Origin: a virus
Direction: 5' to 3' (one strand)
IMG/VR virus record: IMGVR_UViG_3300007538_000222
Coordinates: 1 to 21,908 of that record
DNA length: 21,908 nucleotides
Shown: positions 1-6,178 of the stretch, piece after piece
Numbering within the stretch: the first letter of the stretch is position 1
Layout: each line of letters begins with the position of its first letter
Notes under the pieces: generated by a model
Told to the model about the DNA's origin: nothing
Seen by the model: only the letters and a program-made list of their open reading frames with translations
The model's database searches: none
Program-made: the position numbers and the translations under genes

Positions 1-632
1 CCACCCTTCCCACAGATGAACGCGCCTACGCCAATATTGAGTTGGAGTGTCGATCCGGCAGGGAAAACGCCAGTGCTGAGCGCGTATTCGCTGGTCGATG
101 TCGATCCGATGAGCGCAATGCTTGACCCAGGAGAGACGAACAGCCCGGCAGTGACATTCGCCGGGCCAATGCCGGTGTATCCCTGTTGGTTGCACAACTC
201 GCGGATGCTTACGTTTGTGCCAGACTGTAAGCTGATAACGAACGGCTCGCCGACGTTCGGGATGCCAGCACCGGACTCCACTGCACCAGCAGTCTTGCGG
301 TAGATCCAGATGCCCTGCACGGTGCCGCTGTCTTGCAGGATTACCTGCAACGCCTCGTCCACCGCGATCGTCGTCACGGTCGAACCAAGCACGTCCTTGA
401 GCGTCAGCGCGTGCGCACCGAAGTTGATGATCGTGAACGTCGGCTCTCCGCCGACTGCTTGCGGACACAGCGCCGCGATGGGCAGAACAACATTCAGCCC
501 GGATACTCCTGGCCGCAGGATGTGCATACGCACTGCGCCAGGCACGCCGGACGGCAGCGGCAGGTTGTAGTCAGAGACCGGGACCAGGTCGACTGCGCCA
601 CCGAAGTGCTCATCCATCGCGGTGCGCGCCAT
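1..632 (-). CDS. fibre-like virion protein, C-terminus cut off by window edge
   Basis: An open frame of 210 codons starts at ATG 632-630 and runs off the left edge without a stop. Its start overlaps the stop of the DUF2460 gene by one base (TGATG), so the two are probably translationally coupled. Residues about 47-111 form a beta-rich stretch ending in GIWIY that resembles the C-terminal domain of the preceding gene product. Residues about 135-210 follow a pattern I recognise from phage fibre and tip proteins with glycine-rich ends: VSIRELC, GYTG, then YALSTGVFPAGSTL, and finally GAFICGKGG, where a polyglycine sandwich usually begins. Its place directly after the distal tail gene fits a tail-tip or receptor-binding role. 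The family match comes from pattern memory and the missing C-terminus would decide it. Confidence 0.7.
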   Translation of the reverse strand, partial: MARTAMDEHFGGAVDLVPVSDYNLPLPSGVPGAVRMHILRPGVSGLNVVLPIAALCPQAVGGEPTFTIINFGAHALTLKDVLGSTVTTIAVDEALQVILQDSGTVQGIWIYRKTAGAVESGAGIPNVGEPFVISLQSGTNVSIRELCNQQGYTGIGPANVTAGLFVSPGSSIALIGSTSTSEYALSTGVFPAGSTLQLNIGVGAFICGKG

Positions 633-1582
633 CAGTAGACCACCCATGTGCTGGTAGTCGAACTGCGCACAAGGCCGACGAAGTTGGACGCGCCCGCTGC
701 GATCGGGGAGCCAATGGCGACGCCTAGCTCGTCACGGATCTGGACTGTCCCAGCGGCGCCAGCCGGCACGTTAACCGTGAAGATGTGTCCGCTCGGGATT
801 CGGGCAACAGATGGCAGAAATGCGCTGATCGTTGTCGTTGCTGCGATGGTGTGCAGTCGACCATCGTTCATCGTTAGCGCAACGTCCTGGCCAGCGTCTA
901 GCCAGTATCGACCTCCGCCAGCGTTCCAACGCTCGGGCGTCTCGACCTCAGACAGCACCTCGATGCAGCCCATGTCAGGGAAACTCCACGTCTGGAAGGC
1001 ATCGGCTTGCATGGATGCCCACTCGTCAAACGCCTTTGTGAAGCGCACGGGCACATCGAACTCGCAGCCAGCCGTAATCACTGCGTTGAGGATCGGCGCG
1101 ACAGCGAAGACAACCTGGCCGTCTCCGGTCACCGTAAAGCTCGTCGTTGCCACACCGGTGAGCGCGGCTACCACGGTCCCGTCAACAGGAAGCGTCAGCA
1201 CTCGCGGGTATGGCGCGTCGCCAGAAGCATCGTAGAGCTTGAGCAGCTGGAATGTGGTCGTGGTCCCGTCGCCGATGCCGATGATCTGGTCTGCGTTGCT
1301 CGGCGCGCTGGTGCCATCCTCGGCGGTGGTGTAGTCGCTCCAGTCCTTGAGCCGGAAGCTGTGTAGCGAACCACGGCGGCCGAGCGCGAACGCCTTGAGC
1401 GCCTTGGCCTCTGCCTCGGTCTGCAACTCCTTGCGGATGGTGAACCGATGGCGCCCTTGCGCCTGGCGAGCAATGCGATACTCGTGGCCGCTCGCGGACT
1501 CCTGCACGATGGTCTGAAACCCGGCGCCTGCCACGCTCTGGTATTGGATGCCGCTTGGCAGGGATACGTCGTGGAATGCCAT
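632..1582 (-). CDS. DUF2460-type distal tail protein with C-terminal extension
   Basis: The protein has 316 residues. The first ~185 match the DUF2460 (TIGR02217) tail family: an N-terminal SLPSGIQYQSVAGAGF segment, GHEYRIARQAQGRHRFTI around 32-49, a GDGTTTTFQLLKLY stretch at 105-117, and FDVPVRF at 175-181. Family members are about 210 aa and sit between the tape measure and the tail hub, as here. Residues about 220-316 are an extra beta-rich domain ending in STWVVY, which resembles the N-terminal part of the next gene product. The ATG at 1582 overlaps the TAA of the tape measure gene by one base. Role as a distal tail or baseplate component is inferred from family and position. Confidence 0.85.
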   Translation of the reverse strand: MAFHDVSLPSGIQYQSVAGAGFQTIVQESASGHEYRIARQAQGRHRFTIRKELQTEAEAKALKAFALGRRGSLHSFRLKDWSDYTTAEDGTSAPSNADQIIGIGDGTTTTFQLLKLYDASGDAPYPRVLTLPVDGTVVAALTGVATTSFTVTGDGQVVFAVAPILNAVITAGCEFDVPVRFTKAFDEWASMQADAFQTWSFPDMGCIEVLSEVETPERWNAGGGRYWLDAGQDVALTMNDGRLHTIAATTTISAFLPSVARIPSGHIFTVNVPAGAAGTVQIRDELGVAIGSPIAAGASNFVGLVRSSTTSTWVVY

Positions 1583-2952
1583 TACTGCGGGCGTAGTTGG
1601 ATGTTGCTGCCGCCTGGTGGCGGCGTGTCTGCTGCCACCTGGGCGCCGGTCTTGCCGAACCCAGCCGATGCAGCCCCGAAGATGTTCGCGAACGTCTGCC
1701 GCGATGCTGCTCGACTAAAGTCGAGGACGAGCGAGGCAAGTGCCTGGCGTGCGCTCTGCGTGCCGCTGGCCACGTTGAAGAATGCGTCGCCGATGGTCGC
1801 GCCGAACTCGCGGCCCGTCTGGACTAGTTCGTCCATGGCGCGCTGCGCTTCCTCGATGTTTCGGTTTCGGATGGCTGCGTCGATCTGTGCGCGCTCCGCA
1901 GGCGATTGGCGGATCAGGTCTCCGGCTGTGCTTGGGCCGCCGAAGTTCACGTCGAACTGGTTCGGGCCGAGTGCGCCTTGGCCGAACACGAGCGAGCCGC
2001 CTTGGCGCTGCGTCTGCCGGAACTGCGCAATGCGCTGGTTCTCGATGTCCTGAGCGTTGCGCGGTCCAGGGTAGAAGTTCGGCGATCCACCGAACTGCGA
2101 GCCGAATAGCCCACCACCGAACGCGACTGACGATCCAGGTGCGGACCCGCTAGACGCGGTCACCTGCGCGCTGATGTCCTTGTAGATCTGGCGCAGGATG
2201 GCTGCCGCTGCCGTGTTCGTAATCTTCTGGGCGCTGCCTTGGCTCGGGTCGAAGTTGACGAATGCACCGCCGCGAAAGGCTGCGCTCTCGACTTGCGGTT
2301 GCGTCAATCCAGCTTGCTTGCGCAGATCGCTGATTGATGTCGTTCCGTATGCTGGCTGCTTGAGGTAGCCGCCGACCAGGCTCTCGAGCGACGACAGTTC
2401 GCCGCCTCGGTTGTTCGATATGCCAAGGAAGTCCTTCACCTGGCTGCCGAGCCTTGCGTCCTTGATCGCCTTACCGAGTCGATCCCATTCGTCGGCGGTC
2501 TCTTTGGTTTCCTTGCCGAATAGCCCCATGGCCGTCGCAGCGCCCGCTAGAATGGTCGCGATCGTCAGCAACGGGTTCGCCTTGATGATGGCGCCCAGCT
2601 TCGAGAACGCGCCGCCTGCCGCGCCTGTGGCCGACGAGACGGCAGCCATGTCCGCAGACAGGCGCCCGATGTCTAGGAGCGCCTGCGATGCAGCGAACGT
2701 GGCCATGCCGAGGTTCGCACTCTTGAAGCCGTCGCCGATGCTGACCAGGCCACGAGTGACCGACAGGCCGCCGCCGGTCGCAGCGAATGCAGCCGACAGG
2801 TTGTGGCCGGATGCCTGGGCAGTGGTGCCCATCCGCTTGACGGATGACTCAGCCTGCTGCGCCTTCTTCGCGGTTTGGTCGAGTGCCCGGTCTGCGTCGG
2901 TCAGTCCTTGCCTGATCCCTCTCGCGTCCACTCCCAGCTCCAGAACTGGCAT
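1582..2952 (-). CDS. tail tape measure protein (short)
   Basis: The protein has 456 residues, small for a tape measure. An N-terminal helical, Ala/Gln/Lys-rich region is followed by one strongly hydrophobic segment at about 121-146 (KANPLLTIATILAGAA), typical of tape measure proteins that insert into the host membrane. The C-terminus (LASLVLDFSRAASRQTFANIFGA) matches the conserved end of lambda-like tape measures. The middle is Gly/Ser/Asn/Gln-rich. A clear ribosome site, AAGGAG, lies 8 nt before ATG 2952, inside the T frame of the chaperone fusion. By the usual 0.15 nm per residue the tail would be about 65-70 nm. It follows the chaperone genes, the standard order in siphoviruses. Confidence 0.88.
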   Translation of the reverse strand: MPVLELGVDARGIRQGLTDADRALDQTAKKAQQAESSVKRMGTTAQASGHNLSAAFAATGGGLSVTRGLVSIGDGFKSANLGMATFAASQALLDIGRLSADMAAVSSATGAAGGAFSKLGAIIKANPLLTIATILAGAATAMGLFGKETKETADEWDRLGKAIKDARLGSQVKDFLGISNNRGGELSSLESLVGGYLKQPAYGTTSISDLRKQAGLTQPQVESAAFRGGAFVNFDPSQGSAQKITNTAAAAILRQIYKDISAQVTASSGSAPGSSVAFGGGLFGSQFGGSPNFYPGPRNAQDIENQRIAQFRQTQRQGGSLVFGQGALGPNQFDVNFGGPSTAGDLIRQSPAERAQIDAAIRNRNIEEAQRAMDELVQTGREFGATIGDAFFNVASGTQSARQALASLVLDFSRAASRQTFANIFGAASAGFGKTGAQVAADTPPPGGSNIQLRPQ

Positions 2953-3289
2953 CAGGCTTGCTCCTTTGCTTCGCCATCTCGGCTAGCCAGACGACATCCA
3001 GTTGATGCAGCAGCCGACAGAAGCGCAGCCGCTCCTCGCCGTGACGATCGTGGTCCTCTGCATAGCGGGACAACTCCGACCACGGAATGCCAGACGGACT
3101 CATTCCGACTGGTCTGCTCATGTGGAGTGTGTTCCATGCTTGCCATATGGGTGTCAGGTCTTCAAACAGTCTTGGCGGATCTGGGATGTCGACGAATGCC
3201 TTGCCGCGCTTGGCCAGCCACTCGGCGCGCCTACGGGCGAAGTTGCCGTCCTTGCTGTGCCGTAGGTTCCACAGCAGAACGTCTACGAG
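2849..3289 (-). CDS. T-like part of tail assembly chaperone, made by -1 frameshift from the G frame
   Basis: This frame has no convincing start of its own. It continues the G-like gene after a -1 slip at GGGAAAC (3295-3289). The resulting fusion is 298 aa: 152 from the G frame and 146 from here. The first residues are LVDVLLWNLRHSKDG, followed by a WQAW/PSGIPWSELSRYA/LHQLDVVWLAEM pattern that resembles T-type chaperone segments. In lambda, gpG and gpGT bind the tape measure and load tube subunits, and the same role is likely here. The last ~100 bases (TGA at 2851-2849) overlap the start of the tape measure gene, so the final ~30 residues are constrained by two reading frames. Nonstructural, cytoplasmic during assembly. 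Confidence 0.85.
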   Translation of the reverse strand, partial: LVDVLLWNLRHSKDGNFARRRAEWLAKRGKAFVDIPDPPRLFEDLTPIWQAWNTLHMSRPVGMSPSGIPWSELSRYAEDHDRHGEERLRFCRLLHQLDVVWLAEMAKQRSKPDASSGAGSGRERDQARTDRRRPGTRPNREEGAAG

Positions 3290-3744
3290 TTTCCCGCTGC
3301 TTCCGCCTCCTGCGCTGCGAGTGTTGCTTGACGGTGGCCGGCTGCCGCAAGGCAGAAGTCGAGGAGGAACTTCCACTCGCGCTGCACGAGCAACTCGGTG
3401 GCTTTCTCTTCGGTCCAGATGACCGCCTCACCGTTCACCGTGATGTTCTGCCAGCCGCGCAGGATCTTCTTCGCAACCGCTGTCCCGGTGATCTTGTTCA
3501 TCAACGAGTCACGCTCGGAGTCGCTGAGATCGCCGCCGCGCAGCTTCGTCAAGTGTGGCTCGCGCTCACGCTCCGACTGCCGCTCGAATGCGTAGCCGCT
3601 TGGGACGATCAGCAGGGCCGCGTCGTCGTCCTTCGGCTTGTCGACGGGGTTGCCGATCAGTTCCCCGCCTTCCATGCGAACGACCCACCACGCGCCCTTG
3701 TCGAGCTTCTGCGTGTCCACCTTGATGCCTGAAAGCTCAAGCAT
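3283..3744 (-). CDS. tail assembly chaperone, G-like
   Basis: The protein has 153 residues. The frame extends upstream to 3774, but I choose ATG 3744 because it forms a TGATG overlap with the stop of the tail tube gene. The sequence is mixed alpha/beta with a WTEEKATELLVQREWKFLLDFCLAAAG helix region near the C-terminus. It ends in EAEAAGNS just after the slippery heptamer, with TAG two codons beyond. Position between tube and tape measure, length, and the -1 extension identify it as the G partner of a G/GT pair by analogy with lambda. I see no recognised sequence family beyond this context. Confidence 0.85.
   Translation of the reverse strand: MLELSGIKVDTQKLDKGAWWVVRMEGGELIGNPVDKPKDDDAALLIVPSGYAFERQSEREREPHLTKLRGGDLSDSERDSLMNKITGTAVAKKILRGWQNITVNGEAVIWTEEKATELLVQREWKFLLDFCLAAAGHRQATLAAQEAEAAGNS
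3289..3295 (-). promoter_or_regulatory. programmed -1 ribosomal frameshift site, GGGAAAC
   Basis: Read on the minus strand in the G frame, the codons are GCG GGA AAC TCG TAG. This gives the canonical X_XXY_YYZ heptamer G_GGA_AAC in the correct phase. A slip of -1 enters the open T frame. AGGAGG occupies 3311-3306, leaving exactly 10 nt to the heptamer. This is the arrangement of the stimulatory Shine-Dalgarno element in E. coli dnaX. Downstream, TGCTGTG (3276-3270) can pair with CACAGCA (3259-3253) around a 10-nt loop, starting 12 nt after the heptamer. The function is an inference from these elements and the gene context. Confidence 0.87.
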
Positions 3745-4913
3745 CAATCCCACCTCTGCAAGCGGGCGGTGCATAGCTCGACTGGGTCTTTGATGGCCGT
3801 GGCCGCCAGGTCGACCAGCACGTCGGTGTTGCTGCCACTGACATCTGCGCCGGCATCGGAGAACTTGACCTGGGGCAGCGAGAGCGAGTAGCCCTTGGCG
3901 TTCTCGTCCTCGGCAACGAACCAGATGTCCGTGGACGTGTTTCCTGCGTAAGCCTCCAACGCGGTGAAGTCTTCGAGGTAGGCGGTGATGCGGCCACTGG
4001 CACCGAACTCGCCGAAGCGCATCGACTGAGCACCTAGCGCGCCGATCTGAGTCCTTGGCGATGCGTTGTTGGAGAATGCCATGTTGATCGACTTGGCGAC
4101 GTATGCAGCACCTCCCGACCGAATCTCAGGGATGCCGATTGAGTCGAGCACTGGCGCGACGGTTGGGTCCGTGTAGGTGGCGCCAGTGATGAACACGTCG
4201 GTTGAGACGGCAGAGTTGACGAACGTCGAGCTGGCTGCCTGAATCGAGAAGTTCGCGGTGGTGATCGCCTCGTCGGCAACAGTCAGGTCCATCGAGTCGA
4301 TGACACAGCCCGTGAACAGTCGCGCCTTCTGGTTATCTAGGTATGCAACCTCGATCGTGTAGTACTTCTGCGTGGTGCCGTTCTTGAGTCGTGCGCCGCG
4401 AGTGACGCTCATGTCGCCGGTTGCGTCCCCGGTGAAGTTCGCGTCGGCCTCGACAGTGATCAGTTCCTCTGCAACGGCAGTGACCTTGAAGTATCCAAGG
4501 TCTGCGGCCAGCCCCTCGGTGGTCTTGACGATGTCGCCGACCTCGATCCCGTCAGTGACGAACTCTGCACCAGACTTCGAAATGGTCTTGGTTCCGGCGA
4601 CTGTCGTGACTCCCAACTCAGTGAATGCGGCTGTCTCTGTCGCAGCGAAAGCGCCGCGAATCATCAACTCCAGCCCCTCGGTCGTCGGCGAGTAGGTCAA
4701 CTCCATCGGGATGCCACCACCACCAGACTTGCTCAGGCGGATGATGTCCTGCAAGTTGCGATCGTTGTTGATCGTCCGCGACTGCTGATAGCCGATGCGG
4801 TCGCGCAGGCTGACGCCCGTCGTGGCCAGGACTTGGAAGGCAGGAGTCGCTGGCGTGACGCCGAATGTTGACTCCTCAACGATGGATACTCTGATCCTGT
4901 TACTGTCGCTCAT
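3744..4913 (-). CDS. tail tube (major tail) protein
   Basis: The protein has 389 residues. The start is ATG 4913, which makes a 4-nt ATGA overlap with the preceding gene; a further upstream in-frame start would give a non-phage-like basic leader. The N-terminus (NRIRVSIVEESTFGVTPATPAFQVL) and GVSLRDRIGYQQSRTINNDRNLQDIIRLSKS are typical of phage tail tube proteins, as is the mostly beta, Thr/Ala-rich composition. A central section around 130-190 (GIEVGDIVKTTEG and a following beta stretch) may be an inserted surface domain, making it longer than simple ~200-aa tube proteins. It lies between the tail terminator and the chaperone pair, the canonical position. It should polymerise as hexameric rings around the tape measure. 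Confidence 0.88.
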   Translation of the reverse strand: MSDSNRIRVSIVEESTFGVTPATPAFQVLATTGVSLRDRIGYQQSRTINNDRNLQDIIRLSKSGGGGIPMELTYSPTTEGLELMIRGAFAATETAAFTELGVTTVAGTKTISKSGAEFVTDGIEVGDIVKTTEGLAADLGYFKVTAVAEELITVEADANFTGDATGDMSVTRGARLKNGTTQKYYTIEVAYLDNQKARLFTGCVIDSMDLTVADEAITTANFSIQAASSTFVNSAVSTDVFITGATYTDPTVAPVLDSIGIPEIRSGGAAYVAKSINMAFSNNASPRTQIGALGAQSMRFGEFGASGRITAYLEDFTALEAYAGNTSTDIWFVAEDENAKGYSLSLPQVKFSDAGADVSGSNTDVLVDLAATAIKDPVELCTARLQRWD

Positions 4914-5323
4914 GGTGTCACCACGTCGGCGCGGAAGGGGATTCGCACGGTGCGCCGGCACCATGCTTCGTCTTGCTCTGCCACGCCGAGAACAGACGGC
5001 GAAGGCGTAAAGGTGATGTCGGGGTCGGCGATGCGCTGCCCCTGGAATGCTGCGATGACCAAGTCGGCGATAGCGAGCACGGCCGCGTCACCCTTGGCGA
5101 TCGGCGAGAACAACAGCGCGGTTGCCGATCCGACCGACCTGTGGCGAACCTGCCCCATGCTGACTTGGCTCGTGCCGTCGATCTGCACCGAGAAGCGGCA
5201 CCATGACTGCACGCGGCCAGATGGCTCGGGCGCGTTGTCGTGGATGACCCGCAGAGATTGCGGCGTCGCGACCTCGGTATCGAACCGGTTGCGAACAGCG
5301 GTCAGGATGTCGGCGAAGCTCAC
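4910..5323 (-). CDS. tail terminator protein (DUF4128-like)
   Basis: The protein has 137 residues. The GTG at 5323 is chosen because it overlaps the previous stop as GTGA and removes a spurious Arg-rich leader. The sequence starts FADILTAVRNRFDTEV and continues through a compact alpha/beta pattern (WCRFSVQIDG, VRHRSVGSATALLFSPIAKGD, LAIADLVIAAFQGQRI, WCRRTVRIPFRADV). This resembles DUF4128-type tail terminators that cap the tube and join it to the head. Position between the gp10-like gene and the tube gene supports this. Assignment rests on pattern and gene order. Confidence 0.75.
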   Translation of the reverse strand: MSFADILTAVRNRFDTEVATPQSLRVIHDNAPEPSGRVQSWCRFSVQIDGTSQVSMGQVRHRSVGSATALLFSPIAKGDAAVLAIADLVIAAFQGQRIADPDITFTPSPSVLGVAEQDEAWCRRTVRIPFRADVVTP

Positions 5324-5817
5324 TGCACCCTCGCATACTTGGCGGAGATGGCTGCGACCGCTTGCGCGACCATGCCTCGCGGCGCCTGCTTGGACCACCC
5401 GTTCTCCAGCCTGAACATGTATGGCAGCGGGTTGCCGATGTAGGCGATCGTTGGAGACTTGATACTTGCGGCTACGTCGTAGCCGATCCGCAGAGCCTCT
5501 GACCCGTTCGCGTCTACGCCTGACAGCGGCCGGGAGCTTGATGCGCCGATGGTCACCTGCCAGTTCTTTCGAGCGTGGCCACCCACGTAGCCCCTCGGAA
5601 GCGGCTCTCCACTACCTGCTGCGCGACCTTCTCGGCCCGCCCTGCGCCGTCGCAGGATGTTGGCCTTCCACTTGGTGTGGTTGCCTACCGGCGTGGCCTG
5701 CACGATCAACGTCAACGCCTCGGCGACGATGGTTCGCTGCACCTCCGCAACGCGAGCCGGAACCGTCTCCTTGATCCACTTGCTGATGTCCAGGCCGAAG
5801 CCTCGTGCGTCAGTCAT
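5320..5817 (-). CDS. HK97 gp10-like neck/tail completion protein
   Basis: The protein has 165 residues from ATG 5817, which overlaps the previous gene by 8 nt. The frame is open further upstream, but that part is out-of-frame shadow of the neighbouring gene. The pattern TPVGNHTKWKAN, HARKNWQVT, YIGNPLPYMFRLENGWSKQAPRGMVAQAV is the standard signature of HK97 gp10-like proteins (a Thr-Pro-Val motif, an NW motif, then a Tyr-pair/Glu-Gly-Ser/Gln-Ala-Pro motif). An Arg-rich stretch, ILRRRRAGREGR, at about residues 45-56 is unusual and may contact DNA or the neck. Such proteins act at the head-tail joint or in tail completion. Confidence 0.83.
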   Translation of the reverse strand: MTDARGFGLDISKWIKETVPARVAEVQRTIVAEALTLIVQATPVGNHTKWKANILRRRRAGREGRAAGSGEPLPRGYVGGHARKNWQVTIGASSSRPLSGVDANGSEALRIGYDVAASIKSPTIAYIGNPLPYMFRLENGWSKQAPRGMVAQAVAAISAKYARVQ

Positions 5818-6178
5818 CGCCGATCTCCCCCACGTCGACCTGATAGGCCAGCGCAACGCCCTGTAGCTCGTAGGTCGTGGTTGCGATGATTGCGAACGTG
5901 CGCGCGCCGAACTCGATTCGGTGCCCATTGCTCGGCGCGACCGCCAAGCCGCTGGCCGCCATGTAGAACGTCCCCGTGACAGTCGTAGCGGCCCCAGTCG
6001 CTGCATATCGCTTTGCTTCGTCGACTGGCCCCACAAGCGTCACGGAGACAGATGTCGGAACTTCGGTCACTTCACCCGCTTCGTATGTGCCATTGGGAAC
6101 GACAAGCGTTGCCGATGCGCCGAACCGCGTGATTGCGGCAAGCGTCTTCGTTGCAAGCTTGTCGGTCAGAGCGGTCAC
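5810..6178 (-). CDS. probable head closure/stopper protein
   Basis: The protein has 122 residues, starting at GTG 6178 in a GTGA overlap with the adaptor-fusion gene. It begins with a short helix (LTDKLATKTLAAITRFGAS). A beta-rich body follows: ATLVVPNGTYEAGEVTEVPTSVSVTLVGPVDE, then GTFYMAASGLAVAPSNGHRIEFGARTFAIIATTTYELQGVALAYQVDVG. The theme of a parameter description with a conserved 'hrIefg.rtfaIi' turn is common in head-tail joining/stopper proteins of this operon position. I infer the role mainly from position between adaptor and gp10-like genes. Confidence 0.7.
   Translation of the reverse strand: MTALTDKLATKTLAAITRFGASATLVVPNGTYEAGEVTEVPTSVSVTLVGPVDEAKRYAATGAATTVTGTFYMAASGLAVAPSNGHRIEFGARTFAIIATTTYELQGVALAYQVDVGEIGDD

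Noticed and set aside
3283-3774. Longer chaperone G frame starting at 3774
   Set aside because: The first ten residues overlap the tube gene end and lack support; ATG 3744 makes a TGATG coupling with the tube stop.
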